A stretch of 64,000 nt of DNA, taken from contig JACKAK010000008.1 of the NCBI GenBank assembly GCA_020635115.1, positions 62,001-126,000 of the forward strand, in the 5' to 3' direction. The notes beneath the pieces were generated by a model, which did not search any database, was not told the origin of the DNA, and was given only the letters and a program-made list of their open reading frames with translations. Made by a program: the position numbers and the translations under genes. Shown piece after piece: positions 35,001-43,456 of this stretch; positions within the stretch are counted from its first letter, which is position 1, and every line of letters begins with the position of its first letter. This DNA is from Halobacteriovoraceae bacterium. Its GTDB lineage: Bacteria > Bdellovibrionota > Bacteriovoracia > Bacteriovoracales > Bacteriovoracaceae.

Positions 35001-35601
35001 TCTCACTTCTCAGCAGTTAACAACATTAGGTCAAAGTTTTAATGCAGTTAAGCAGATAAAAGAAAAACAAAAAAAGAGAACAGAACGTAAAAATGAATTA
35101 TCAAAAAGTGAACTTGGAAAAGAGCTTTTGAAGGAATCTAATGAATTAAAAAACGGATTTAACGCTGATTCTTTTGTTAATAAATCTCTTTCACAAGCAG
35201 CTGAAAGTATATCTAATTCAAAATTAGATATAAATGCAAATGGATTAGGGAGTTCAATGTCCCTGGGGGCAAAAAGAACTAAGAAAATTAAAAATAAAGA
35301 AAATGAAAGTTTACAAAACAAAAACTTTAATCAAGGAAAAAGCTATAAACCATATGGGCTCAATTCCATAAAAAATGGAATCAACTTCATTGCTCCTGAC
35401 TTAAGCAATTCAAATAACGGAGAATTTAAGAATGAAAAGTTTCCTGACAAAATTGTTGGAGATCAAATATTTGGCAAATTTGGTGAAGGAGACTGGGGTG
35501 AAGGTGTACATAAAGATCGAGATGGTCTAGGACTTTTTAAAATAGTTTCTGAAAAATATCGAAGAAAATACCCTGTTTTACTAGTCAAGAAAAACAAATA
35601 A
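32011..35601 (+). CDS. Large secreted Cys-rich protein (1196 aa)
   Basis: Signal peptide to about NLHAQ. Residues 25-280 contain many Cys (for example CAALNEQ, CYTNHREGCYQ, CAGKTG, CACGSG). A coiled-coil stretch of Ala/Glu/Gln lies at about 470-545. A second Cys cluster (about 670-720) includes CSNPRSHG, CEYTMDC and CGVPQPNGMC. The C-terminal 250 residues are Asn/Lys/Ser-rich and likely disordered. There is no membrane helix beyond the signal, so it is secreted or surface-bound. No known domain is recognised. Dense in GGCC, so probably native. Proteins of this style are typical of predatory Bdellovibrionota; a role in prey contact is speculation. Confidence 0.7.
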   Translation: MLRIFNINKFIFFIAILTISVNSNLHAQNIQTLRKCAALNEQYNLDAFNLSGVNPDPCTSASIGKIYLNTAQSCYTNHREGCYQDTINRTKCDVSAYDNCMEALTNDPSISDYVRRLNEKVKNQFSSGSSGSNVGTTTEEIISAGRNSGCAGKTGLAAQRCACGSGNLDSSGLVTQGKRAAVNTCLDEIDKNMIDSIYSTKLIELQGNSSLVSDTDMFNSAKTALENDKNRLFEMVQRNRECLNEYDLSSCNGVSTQSIIKASGELPLLKIGGISNPEKCDFNLKADYMFDLKQLAILGKISAGEDQDLKISDTNLLNYYKNQANSGDADKQMYISKLDEYQARIALLAMESLFLGISDMNFDESGKPTGVYNGHAKDSLSNGVNDLWVDVHGKSVYEKTQAIAISLKENRNEFNTNLNNLGHDMFCACMDFKGPDNFSSEKKNKFLNSCTQATDYLARINGERSQSDTLAQRAAEDEANANAIRDENVNKALSEAELAQQQVNDQLDQEISTLKYQLFMTQAMEKRLIFEAQELIYDVDHSAEMEEIRRFLVTRDWYGSNRQYLTHRFSKSNTFSCILNFIVGVRFLGLPFLADNKVGLSISSIAKYGLGDPNVSTSLIEETKAMAYFDQVGFNYGDSPIRIPGVHLYQNVQMTDIQSDLRVYYGSRGNSIMCSNPRSHGILSGCEYTMDCRGYSYQPNNICGVPQPNGMCVQSLFKIPNDSSLFNSIPSTSGTNPSMRPFLTKDDPSQHWFLLDPRFPNRTMIDGNPVKRNLKSFKLGDNNPMNTEATYTSFATDKMLWGIDGVFNRIKDYAKTQSFFYVREPNSQHESSTPSSTDVGSDSVLASAEYDSMEKVLEEFAEYTFRYHFIMPSASPVTLYPTPGIFPYYELLTIALENVSLLGANDVEDLNNIVKDNLDLTTNILDRFTRVNTGAIASSPRYQNVISNISQEIDRIRNTTDSIDQVINANSKNITDFSSELMQAPELFTSTLSNQNGLTSQQLTTLGQSFNAVKQIKEKQKKRTERKNELSKSELGKELLKESNELKNGFNADSFVNKSLSQAAESISNSKLDINANGLGSSMSLGAKRTKKIKNKENESLQNKNFNQGKSYKPYGLNSIKNGINFIAPDLSNSNNGEFKNEKFPDKIVGDQIFGKFGEGDWGEGVHKDRDGLGLFKIVSEKYRRKYPVLLVKKNK

Positions 35602-35622
35602 TAACATTCTTACATTTCCCCA

Positions 35623-35651
35623 TTGGAGGAGTGATTTTTAAATCTTATAAT
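35623..35651 (+). promoter_or_regulatory. Sigma-70 promoter for the conserved protein at 35680
   Basis: TTGGAG (35623-35628), 17-base spacer, TATAAT (35646-35651, perfect). Transcription would start near 35658, downstream of the alternative TTG start at 35656, which supports the ATG at 35680 as the true start. Confidence 0.6.
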
Positions 35652-35679
35652 AGGGTTGCACCCAAAAAAAAGGTTTAAT

Positions 35680-37089
35680 ATGACTTTTCCAACTGTCTTG
35701 AATTCGAAACAAAAAGCTTTGCAAATAAATTTAGATCCCCAAATATATGGCTCTTTTGCTGAAATTGGTGCAGGACAAGAAGTTGCACGCTACTTTTTTC
35801 AGGCCGGTGGAGCTGCTGGAACTGTTGCTAAAACAATGTCCGCCTATGACATGAAAATGAGTGACTCAATATATGGTAAAGAAGAACATGGCAGATATGT
35901 CTCAGAGTCAAGAATGATACGCATGCTTGATCATGAGTATCAACTACTTTTAGAAAGACTTAGCACGAGAGGCCCAACATGCTTTTTTGCTTTTTCTGAT
36001 ACTGTTGCAGCGAAAGCTTATAAAGCGAATAGAAAATGTCATGGCTGGATGGGGGTCAGGTTTCAACATACTCCCGGAGCACCAGAGAGCCAGATACATA
36101 TCCACCTTAAAATGTTAGATAACCAAAATATTCTACAACAAAAGGCCCTAGGGATCATTGGAGTTAATCTCATCCACTCCAGTTTTTTTGCTCGTGAAAC
36201 AGAAGTTGAACTCATAACTGGACTAATGGATAATTTAACAACGGACCAGATTCAAGTCGATATGCTTAAGACTCAAGGACCTGCTTTTAAGAAATTAGAT
36301 GACAGAATTCTTTCACTTGAGGCCGTAAAGGCCGGACTTACAAAAGCAGTTCTCTTTGAAACAACTGGATCAGTTATTCCTCCTGAAGAAGAACTTTATA
36401 GAAAACGTCCTGTTATATTAAGAGGGAGTTGGCGACCGCCTACTCTTGTTAACCTAGATATGCTCACAACTGGACATAAAAAAGTCCTTGAAGGTCTTCC
36501 TGAAAAAGATCAAGAAAGTATTATTATGCTCCCTGAAATTTCTATGTCTAAACTTTTAGAAAGAGGAGAGGTTGATCCCCAAGACTTTTTAGCAAGGATC
36601 GAACTCATTAACTCGCTCGGACATAGAGTAATGATTTCAAAATGTGAGAGATTTTCTGATCTCAACGAATATATGCTTGGTTTAACCAATGAGCCCATTT
36701 CCTTTGTAATGGGGGTTTATAATATGCAAGAAGTATTTGATAAATCTAATCATGAAAGAAACCCTTTGGGTATTTTAGGCGAAATTTCGGAACTATTTGG
36801 AAAAAGAACAAAAGTCTACCTCTATCCTGCCTATGTCGATGGAGTAAAAGTAGATACATCTAATTTTACAACTCACAAGCGATTTAAAGATATATTTAGC
36901 TATCTCGTTCAAAATGAACTCGTTGTTGATATCACAGACTTTAACCCTAACTTAATGGATATCTGGTCTAGAACAGTTCTAAGGATGATTCAAAATGGAG
37001 AAGAAGGTTGGCAAAAAATGGTTCCCAAATCCATAGCTAAAACAGTGAAAGAAAAGTGTCTTTTTGGTGCAGTATGTAATAAAGAATAG
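35680..37089 (+). CDS. Conserved cytoplasmic protein of unknown function
   Basis: The start is ATG 35680 with AAGG 7 bases upstream; a TTG at 35656 is open but lies before the likely transcription start. The 469-residue protein has no signal or membrane helix. It has strongly conserved-looking glycine-rich segments: YGSFAEIGAGQEVARYFF, GGAAGTVAKTMSAYDM, FFAFSDTVAAKAY and GWMGVRFQ. From memory, homologues in many bacteria carry conflicting names (TonB-dependent receptor, nucleotide adenylyltransferase); the sequence supports neither. It stands alone with its own promoter, suggesting a housekeeping role. Confidence 0.8.
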   Translation: MTFPTVLNSKQKALQINLDPQIYGSFAEIGAGQEVARYFFQAGGAAGTVAKTMSAYDMKMSDSIYGKEEHGRYVSESRMIRMLDHEYQLLLERLSTRGPTCFFAFSDTVAAKAYKANRKCHGWMGVRFQHTPGAPESQIHIHLKMLDNQNILQQKALGIIGVNLIHSSFFARETEVELITGLMDNLTTDQIQVDMLKTQGPAFKKLDDRILSLEAVKAGLTKAVLFETTGSVIPPEEELYRKRPVILRGSWRPPTLVNLDMLTTGHKKVLEGLPEKDQESIIMLPEISMSKLLERGEVDPQDFLARIELINSLGHRVMISKCERFSDLNEYMLGLTNEPISFVMGVYNMQEVFDKSNHERNPLGILGEISELFGKRTKVYLYPAYVDGVKVDTSNFTTHKRFKDIFSYLVQNELVVDITDFNPNLMDIWSRTVLRMIQNGEEGWQKMVPKSIAKTVKEKCLFGAVCNKE

Positions 37090-37123
37090 ATAGCACGCTT
37101 TATTTAAGATTTTCTTTTTTTCT

Positions 37124-37150
37124 TAAAACAAAAGCAAAAATACCCGATAA
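37124..37150 (+). promoter_or_regulatory. Sigma-28 (FliA-type) promoter for the CheY-like gene
   Basis: TAAA (37124-37127), exactly 15 bases, CCCGATAA (37143-37150). This matches the FliA consensus TAAA-N15-GCCGATAA in 11 of 12 positions. The next ATG is 29 bases downstream with an intervening GGAGG ribosome site. It ties the regulator to the flagellar/chemotaxis regulon. Confidence 0.7.
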
Positions 37151-37179
37151 TTAGATTAATATTCAGAGTTTGGAGGCAT

Positions 37180-37599
37180 ATGAACACTCTTAATCCCAAA
37201 GATGTCTTAATTGTTGATGACGAGAAAGATATTTGTGAAATATGCAGTATGTATTTTGAAAAAATGGGAATATTTCGAAATATTTGTATGGCCCACGACG
37301 GAATTCAGGCCACCAAAATGCTCGATAACCAAAAATTTGAAATTATTATTTTAGATATCAATCTTCCTAAAAAAGATGGAGTAAAAATAGTTCAGCAATT
37401 TGGGCATATTCCCAAAAATTTGAAGGAATCAGTAATTGTCATTTCTGGAAATTTAGATGCACCTATACTTAAGGAAGTAATGAAAAATGGGGTTAAAAAC
37501 TTTTTAGTAAAACCCTTTGATGAAAAATCTTTTATCACCAAAGTCGCCGAAGTATTAAAACAGGTCGAAGTCGCACGCAGGAAAAAGAAAGTTGCATAA
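37180..37599 (+). CDS. Single-domain response regulator, CheY-like
   Basis: A 139-residue stand-alone receiver: acidic pair D13/D14, phosphoacceptor D59 (IIILDINLPKKDG), Ser/Thr strand (VIVISGN) and Lys in NFLVKPFD. A short basic tail (RRKKKVA) follows. There is no output domain. Good ribosome site TTGGAGG. Because a sigma-28 promoter precedes it, it likely carries signals from the CheA encoded at 58458 to the motor or another motility target. Sequence alone does not distinguish CheY from other single-domain regulators, so no symbol is given. Confidence 0.88.
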   Translation: MNTLNPKDVLIVDDEKDICEICSMYFEKMGIFRNICMAHDGIQATKMLDNQKFEIIILDINLPKKDGVKIVQQFGHIPKNLKESVIVISGNLDAPILKEVMKNGVKNFLVKPFDEKSFITKVAEVLKQVEVARRKKKVA

Positions 37600-37671
37600 A
37601 ACTGAATATCCTAATCTCAAATGAGAATGCTGTAAATCATCTTTATAGACTATTAAAATGAGCAGTGGTAT

Positions 37672-38802
37672 ATGCTGTTCATGAAAAATCAAATACGGGA
37701 ACAACTAAATAAAAATATCTCACGGCTAGTAATTAAAGTAGGCTCACTAGGTGTAACTCACTCAGAAGGCGGAATTGATAGAGACAAAATCAACAACTTG
37801 GCAGCAGATATTGTCAGGTTAAAAAAACAAGGTATTCAAGTCATTTTAGTCAGTTCCGGTGCGATAAACGCCGGGGTAAAATACGTTTCTAAAAAAGAAA
37901 AAAATTCTCTTAGTTTTGCTCAAGCTTGCTCTGCAGTTGGACAACCTCTACTTATGCATGCTTATCAAGAAGAATTCTCAAAAGAAGGGTTTCAGTGTGC
38001 ACAAGTATTACTTACCCATGACGATCTTAAAAATAAAGCCCGATATTTGAACATTAGAAACACTCTACTTAAACTTTTAGAAAATAATGTTATACCGATC
38101 TTAAATGAAAACGATTCAGTGAGTTTTGAGGAGATTACCGTAGGCGATAATGATCAACTCGCAGCTGTAATTGCAAAGTCAATCTTTGCAGATGTACTTG
38201 TTCTTCTTTCAAGTACAGATGGACTTTACAATAAGGACCCATCTGAAAAAGACGCTCTCAAATTTGGATACGTAAGCATGGAAACCGACTTGGCACAAAT
38301 TAAAACTTTCACCAAAACCAATGCTGGCCGGGGAGGGATGAAAACCAAACTTTATGCAGTTTTAAAAGTTGCAGACCTTGGAACTGATGTCATAATTGCT
38401 ACATTCAAAAAAAATCAACCCATCACAAGAGCAATAACAGATGAAGAGGCCGGTACAATATTTGTATCTAGAAAAAATAACAAAGAAAATAGTAAGAAAA
38501 TATGGATTACGACTACTGTTAAACCGGGAGCTATTATTAAGGTCGATGAAGGAGCATACAATGCTTTACTTAAGAATGCTTCATTACTTCCTATCGGGAT
38601 AAAAGATATTGTAGGATCGTTTAAAAGAGGGGATTCAGTTGCTCTTAAATTTCAGCATAAAGTTTTTGCTTACGGAATTTGTGAATATAGTTCTAAAGAA
38701 GTTATTCAAATTGCTGGAAAAAAATCAAATCAGATTTCATCAATATTGTCAAAAGTTCATTCAAAAACTGTCGTTCATCGAAATAATTTATGCTTAAAAT
38801 AG
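37672..38802 (+). CDS. proB: Glutamate 5-kinase
   Basis: First enzyme of proline synthesis. An amino-acid kinase domain (about 15-265) has IKVGSLG at the phosphate loop, VSSGAINAG, ENDSV and TSTDGLY-like (LSSTDGLYNKDP) segments, and GRGGMKTKLYA. A C-terminal PUA domain (about 280-365) is present, as in E. coli ProB. In-frame ATG codons occur at 37672 and 37681, neither with a strong ribosome site. The proA gene follows by nine bases. Confidence 0.95.
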   Translation: MLFMKNQIREQLNKNISRLVIKVGSLGVTHSEGGIDRDKINNLAADIVRLKKQGIQVILVSSGAINAGVKYVSKKEKNSLSFAQACSAVGQPLLMHAYQEEFSKEGFQCAQVLLTHDDLKNKARYLNIRNTLLKLLENNVIPILNENDSVSFEEITVGDNDQLAAVIAKSIFADVLVLLSSTDGLYNKDPSEKDALKFGYVSMETDLAQIKTFTKTNAGRGGMKTKLYAVLKVADLGTDVIIATFKKNQPITRAITDEEAGTIFVSRKNNKENSKKIWITTTVKPGAIIKVDEGAYNALLKNASLLPIGIKDIVGSFKRGDSVALKFQHKVFAYGICEYSSKEVIQIAGKKSNQISSILSKVHSKTVVHRNNLCLK

Positions 38803-38811
38803 GGAGTAAAA

Positions 38812-40047
38812 ATGACTACGCTAGATATTGCAAAAAATTCTAAAATAGCGAGTATAGAATTCAGATCCTCAAGTGCTGATGAAAGAAATTACGCCATTCG
38901 AGAAATTGCTAGATCTCTCACAGAACGAATGAATGATATTATTTCGGAAAACAATAAAGATGTTGAAGAGGCCAGAAAACAGGGACTCACTGATGCCATG
39001 ATTGATAGGCTCACTCTGACTGAAAATAGAATTCAAGCAATTATTGATTCTGTCCAAGCAATTGCCGATCAAGAAGAAGTCGTTGGACAAATCATTTCTC
39101 AAAAAGAAGCACCAAATGGACTCAAAATTCAAAGACAACGAATCCCTTTAGGAACAATAGCAATGATTTTTGAGAGTAGGCCAAATGTAGTCATTGATTG
39201 TTCATGTCTGGCCATAAAATCAGGAAACTCCATCATTCTTAAAGGAGGTAAGGAAGCTAAATACTCAAACAATATCCTGAGTGAATTAGTTAGAGAAGCT
39301 ATCTCAAGATATATTCCCAAAAATGTCGTTCAACTTGTGAGTTCTAAGGAGGCCGTGAGCGAATTACTCAAACTCAAAGATTATATTGATGTAGTCATCC
39401 CTCGTGGAGGAGAGAAGCTCATACAATATGTTTATGACAATGCTAAAATGCCTGTCATTGCTCATTTTAAAGGGCTATGCCATATCTATGTCCATAAAGA
39501 CGCAGATCTAAAAAGTGCCAAGGAAATTATACTAAATGCCAAAGTGCAAAGACCAGGTGTCTGCAATGCTATGGAATCACTCTTATTACACCACGATCTT
39601 CCAAAAGATTTTGTAACTGATATAATTGAAACACTTCTGGGAAATGATGTAGAAATATTTGCTGATGAAGCTATTAAGTCAATTGATCAAAGAATTAAAC
39701 TTGCAACAAATAAAAACTATGCCACTGAATATCTCGACAAAAAACTGTCAGTAAAAACTGTTGGTAATGAAAAAGAGGCCATTGAGCACATACAAAGCTA
39801 TGGATCTCAACATACAGAGGCAATACTTGCAAAAGATGAAAGAGTCATCCAAGAATTTCAAAACAAAGTTGATGCATCTTGTATTATGGTCAATGCTTCA
39901 ACACGATTTAATGATGGCGGAGAATTAGGTCTTGGTGCTGAACTTGGAATATCTACTACAAAATTTCATTCATATGGCCCTATGGGGGCCGCTGAAATGA
40001 CTACAACTAGATTTGTCGTTGTTGGTCAAGGCCAGATTAGAGCATAG
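38812..40047 (+). CDS. proA: Gamma-glutamyl phosphate reductase
   Basis: Second step of proline synthesis, reducing gamma-glutamyl phosphate to the semialdehyde. An ALDH-fold protein of 411 residues with FESRPNVVIDC, KGGKEAKYSN, VIPRGG and the catalytic Cys in QRPGVCNAMESLL (about residue 251). The C-terminal NASTRFNDGGELGLGAELGIST is diagnostic (key residues NASTRF and GLGAE). Ribosome site GGGAG. Operon with proB; the third enzyme, ProC, is not in the window. Confidence 0.96.
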   Translation: MTTLDIAKNSKIASIEFRSSSADERNYAIREIARSLTERMNDIISENNKDVEEARKQGLTDAMIDRLTLTENRIQAIIDSVQAIADQEEVVGQIISQKEAPNGLKIQRQRIPLGTIAMIFESRPNVVIDCSCLAIKSGNSIILKGGKEAKYSNNILSELVREAISRYIPKNVVQLVSSKEAVSELLKLKDYIDVVIPRGGEKLIQYVYDNAKMPVIAHFKGLCHIYVHKDADLKSAKEIILNAKVQRPGVCNAMESLLLHHDLPKDFVTDIIETLLGNDVEIFADEAIKSIDQRIKLATNKNYATEYLDKKLSVKTVGNEKEAIEHIQSYGSQHTEAILAKDERVIQEFQNKVDASCIMVNASTRFNDGGELGLGAELGISTTKFHSYGPMGAAEMTTTRFVVVGQGQIRA

Positions 40048-40324
40048 TGTACATCACAATATTTTAAGTTATGTTGGCAAGATAATTTATGATTTTTTTA
40101 TTTTTAACTTCTATTTTGGCCAAGGAAAAGAAGATTAGATTAGATAAGTTTAAAACATCTAAATTGTTATAAAGGCCATATCTTTTTGTTAAGTTGTAAG
40201 ATGAAAAATTAAAAGTATGAATGCTTCTAAGCTTTATTAAGTATAATCAAGTTACTTTTTCAAAATTATAAAATTAATTTTTAAGTAATCAAAAAATAAC
40301 ATTTGGTCTAATTATTGATAAAGC
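40048..40324. other. Intergenic, AT-rich
   Basis: About 275 bases between proA and its terminator. A 27-codon open frame at 40089-40172 begins like a signal peptide but lacks a ribosome site, so I do not call it. No other structure seen. Confidence 0.4.
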
Positions 40325-40355
40325 AAAAAAGGCCCTCGCGTTTAGGGCCTTTTTC
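40325..40355 (+). terminator. Bidirectional intrinsic terminator
   Basis: Stem GGCCCT (40331-40336) and AGGGCC (40344-40349) extended by A-tract/T-tract pairing, loop of 7, flanked by six A on the left and five T on the right. It can end both the proBA transcript and the convergent gene at 40396. Confidence 0.85.
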
Positions 40356-40395
40356 GTTTATAGGGGGATGATCATCGGCATAGGCCGAATTTTTA

Positions 40396-41376
40396 CTACA
40401 TCTTTATTGGGCTGAAACCTTTTATTCCTTTAAAACATTTTGCTTCAACAAGGTTATTGAACTCAATTGCCTTAGTTTTCTTACCTTTTGCTAAGTCTTC
40501 TTCAGCTTCTTTTTTCCAAAGCTTCAGAATGTCATTGACCTCAGTCAAATCAGAGTTTTCGATCTTCGCTGTTAGCTTTTTCAGGATCCCATTTTCCCAA
40601 CCTTGAACAATAATCCAATCAAATCCATGTTCTCTAAATTTTGTACCACCATTGTTTTTACCAATTGTAACAAGAGCATTGAAAAAATCTTCTTGAGCTG
40701 AATTCAATTTTCCATCTTCTTTCATTTGAAGAGTTGTGGCCATTCTTGATAGTTCTTCACTTTCAACACTTTGCTTAGTAAAGTAAACTAGATCTTCGTT
40801 TGAAAGTCCATGCTTTGGACCAAGGGATTTAACCGTTTCAATTAATGAATCTCTCGTAGTCATTCTTGGTATAGACATTGCTTTTACAAGTGATTTATTT
40901 GCTCTTGCTGAGTATGGTTCTTTGACTAGAACTTCTGTGTCAGAAATTTTTTGTACATTTCCAGCATTGTACTGTGAAGCACTCTTGGCAGCACAGCTTG
41001 AAGAAGCGCAACTGACAGCGGCCTCAATCTTAGCTCCCTTAGTAAGTCTTTTCATTCCAGATTTAAGAGTTTCAAGATCCCTTGCTGTAACATTTTTTTT
41101 GTCAGCGATCTTGTTTAAAATCGCTTCAACTCTCGCGTAGGTACCAAAATCTGATCCAGTAAAACTCACACCCTCTAATTTGTAGGATGACTCAAGTACT
41201 TGAATCACTTCGTTGATTGCTTTTTGAGAAAATTTTCCACTCAGTTCACCAATTTGCTTCACTGCTTTTTCGGCGAGTTTTAGTGAATATTTTCCAGGGA
41301 CACTAAGTCCTTTAGCAGAACTCACGTGCGTTGTTAGAGAAAACACAACTGTTAAAATGGCCAGTAATCTGAACAT
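40396..41376 (-). CDS. Secreted helical protein of unknown function
   Basis: A 326-residue protein with a signal peptide (cleavage near HVSSA). The mature part is helical and Lys/Glu-rich, with one Cys pair region (SCASSSCAA, about 123-131) and a lone Cys near the C-terminus. The family is not recognised. Ribosome site AAGGAG is strong, and a good sigma-70 promoter lies about 75 bases upstream, so expression is probably substantial. Single-gene unit ending at the bidirectional terminator. Confidence 0.68.
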   Translation of the reverse strand: MFRLLAILTVVFSLTTHVSSAKGLSVPGKYSLKLAEKAVKQIGELSGKFSQKAINEVIQVLESSYKLEGVSFTGSDFGTYARVEAILNKIADKKNVTARDLETLKSGMKRLTKGAKIEAAVSCASSSCAAKSASQYNAGNVQKISDTEVLVKEPYSARANKSLVKAMSIPRMTTRDSLIETVKSLGPKHGLSNEDLVYFTKQSVESEELSRMATTLQMKEDGKLNSAQEDFFNALVTIGKNNGGTKFREHGFDWIIVQGWENGILKKLTAKIENSDLTEVNDILKLWKKEAEEDLAKGKKTKAIEFNNLVEAKCFKGIKGFSPIKM

Positions 41377-41451
41377 TATTTACTCCTTATTTATTCAGTA
41401 ATGCAAAAGATGCTATCACCTATGTTATTTGTCTAAAATATCAAAATCCAA

Positions 41452-41480
41452 ATACTATATTTTTTACTCAATATGGTCAA
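41452..41480 (-). promoter_or_regulatory. Sigma-70 promoter for the secreted protein at 40396-41376
   Basis: On the minus strand TTGACC (41480-41475), 17-base spacer, TAGTAT (41457-41452). Predicted start near 41446 gives a leader of about 70 bases. Confidence 0.5.
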
Positions 41481-41515
41481 AATTTGCTCAACAGAAACTG
41501 TCCAAATTTTAGATA

Positions 41516-41719
41516 TTACTCACCCTCTTTGACGACTTTATAATCTGCTACAATATCTGACGGACGAGAAGTCATCTTTGAAGAATTTTGAGTTTTTTGC
41601 TCATTAATCCCATATTGCTTACCTAAATCTATAAACTTGGACCCAATGAGGGCCTTTATAAAGCGCCAAGCGTAGTAGAAAAACACATAAAACAGAACTA
41701 GTTTAATTAACATACCCAT
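41516..41719 (-). CDS. Small single-pass membrane protein
   Basis: A 67-residue protein: MGMLIKLVLFYVFFYYAWRFIKALIG is a membrane helix, followed by a polar tail of 40 residues. Ribosome site GGGAG is 6 bases upstream of the ATG. Resembles other small bacterial proteins with an aromatic-rich helix but the family is not identified. Divergent from lysK. Confidence 0.65.
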   Translation of the reverse strand: MGMLIKLVLFYVFFYYAWRFIKALIGSKFIDLGKQYGINEQKTQNSSKMTSRPSDIVADYKVVKEGE

Positions 41720-41855
41720 TTTTTCTCCCTAGACTTACGCTTTATACCAATTGTTTATGCAAACTGCAGGCCTAAAACATAGTCATTTCATTTATTAGGT
41801 GTTAAATTTCGGGAGTTTAAAATGATGCATGTAATATAAGACAGTGGAGATTTTC

Positions 41856-43451
41856 ATGGATTCACAGGGATTTAGACCTGTTCATTGGGCAGAAATAACA
41901 GCAGAAAGAATTATTAAGCAGTGTGGTGAAAAAGAGGAATATACTCTGGCCAGTGGCATTACTCCATCAGGTGTCGTGCACTTTGGAAATTTTAGGGAAG
42001 TCATTACAGTTGATTTTGTGGCCAGGGCATTAAGAGCAAGGGGCAAAAAAGTAAGATTTATCTTTAGCTGGGATGATTATGATACTTTTCGCAAAGTTCC
42101 TAAAAATATGCCCAAACAAGAAGAGCTTGAAAAATGCTTATTTCGACCAATAGTTGATACACCAGATCCTTTTGCTGTTCATGAGTCATATGCTTCTCAT
42201 CATGAAAATAACTTTGAAAAGCAATTAGAAAGAGTAGGGGTAGAGGTAACGCCAATTTACCAGGCCCAGAAATACCGTAAGGGAGATTACAAGGAAGGGA
42301 TTCGCAAAGCACTTCACGAAACAAGTAAAATCAAAGAAATACTCAATGCTCATAGAACTTCTCCTCTAGATGACAGCTGGTTGCCTGTATTGGTCTACTG
42401 TAGTTCTTGTAATCGTGACAGAATAAAATCGATGTCCTTTAGTGGTGATCATATTCTCTCTTATGAATGTGAACTTTGTGGTCACAAGGGAGAAGAAGAT
42501 TTAGATACGACTTCAAGGGTGAAACTCCCTTGGAGAGTTGATTGGCCAATGAGATGGGCCTATGAAAAGGTTGATTTTGAACCAGGAGGTAAAGATCATT
42601 CTTCTCAAGGAGGATCCTATACGACGGCCAAAGAAATTGTAGATAAAATTTTTGGTTTTAAGGCCCCTATTTACTTACAATATGATTTTGTTTCTATTAA
42701 AGGAGCAGGTGGAAAGATGAGTAGTTCATCAGGAAACCTTGTAACTGTTAATGATGTTCTAAATGTATATGAACCTGAAATGATCAGATGGATTTTTGCA
42801 AGTTACAAGACAAATATTGATTTTGCAGTCAGTTTTGATCTCGATGTGATTAAAACATATGAGGACTTTGATAGGCAAGAGCGTCTGGCCTATGGAATAG
42901 AAATTGGAAATGATAAAAAAGTCACAATGGCCCAAAGAGTATTTAAACTTTCACAATTAAATGCGCATACTGAAGATCTTAAACCTGAAGAAATGCCTTT
43001 TCAGCCTTCATTTCGACACCTGACAAATATTTTACAAATAAATGATGGTGATATATCAAAGGCCCGTGAGAGTTATATCAGCGAAATCAAAAACGAAAGA
43101 GATGAGAGACGCTTCACGCAAAGAGCAAACTGTGCACTTTTCTGGTTAGATAACTATGCACCTGAGGAGTTTAAGTTTACCATTAATAAAGAGAAGGTAA
43201 ACATTGAAATTAGTGCGCAGATTACTGAGTTCTTGACAAAATTAAAATCCACAATTGTCCAAGATTGGGAATCATTTCAAACGGATAAAGATCTCCATGA
43301 AAAAATCTATGAATTAATTAAAGAGATTGGAATAACTCCGGAAGATGCATTTAAAACTTTATATGAGTTATTAATATCAAAGGAAAAAGGCCCTAAACTA
43401 GCTGGATTTATCCGAACTATTGGCAGAGATAGAGTGTTAAATCTTTTATAA
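41856..43451 (+). CDS. lysK: Lysyl-tRNA synthetase, class I (archaeal type)
   Basis: Charges tRNA-Lys. The start is ATG 41856, with GTGGAG serving as its ribosome site; a GTG start at 41844 would consume that site. HIGH-type motif PSGVVHFGN (37-45) and KMSKS-type motif GGKMSSSSGN (about 286-295) define a class I enzyme, unrelated to the class II LysS of most bacteria. A Cys-X2-Cys pair (CSSC ... CELC, about 180-210) suggests a zinc site, as in archaeal enzymes. Full length at 531 residues. Class I LysRS is scattered in bacteria (spirochaetes, alphaproteobacteria and others). Confidence 0.95.
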   Translation: MDSQGFRPVHWAEITAERIIKQCGEKEEYTLASGITPSGVVHFGNFREVITVDFVARALRARGKKVRFIFSWDDYDTFRKVPKNMPKQEELEKCLFRPIVDTPDPFAVHESYASHHENNFEKQLERVGVEVTPIYQAQKYRKGDYKEGIRKALHETSKIKEILNAHRTSPLDDSWLPVLVYCSSCNRDRIKSMSFSGDHILSYECELCGHKGEEDLDTTSRVKLPWRVDWPMRWAYEKVDFEPGGKDHSSQGGSYTTAKEIVDKIFGFKAPIYLQYDFVSIKGAGGKMSSSSGNLVTVNDVLNVYEPEMIRWIFASYKTNIDFAVSFDLDVIKTYEDFDRQERLAYGIEIGNDKKVTMAQRVFKLSQLNAHTEDLKPEEMPFQPSFRHLTNILQINDGDISKARESYISEIKNERDERRFTQRANCALFWLDNYAPEEFKFTINKEKVNIEISAQITEFLTKLKSTIVQDWESFQTDKDLHEKIYELIKEIGITPEDAFKTLYELLISKEKGPKLAGFIRTIGRDRVLNLL

Positions 43452-43456
43452 TTTTT

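Noticed and set aside
40089..40172. 27-codon + strand frame beginning MIFLFLTSILAKEK, like a signal peptide
   Set aside because: No ribosome site, extremely short mature part, AT-rich intergenic DNA; could be chance.
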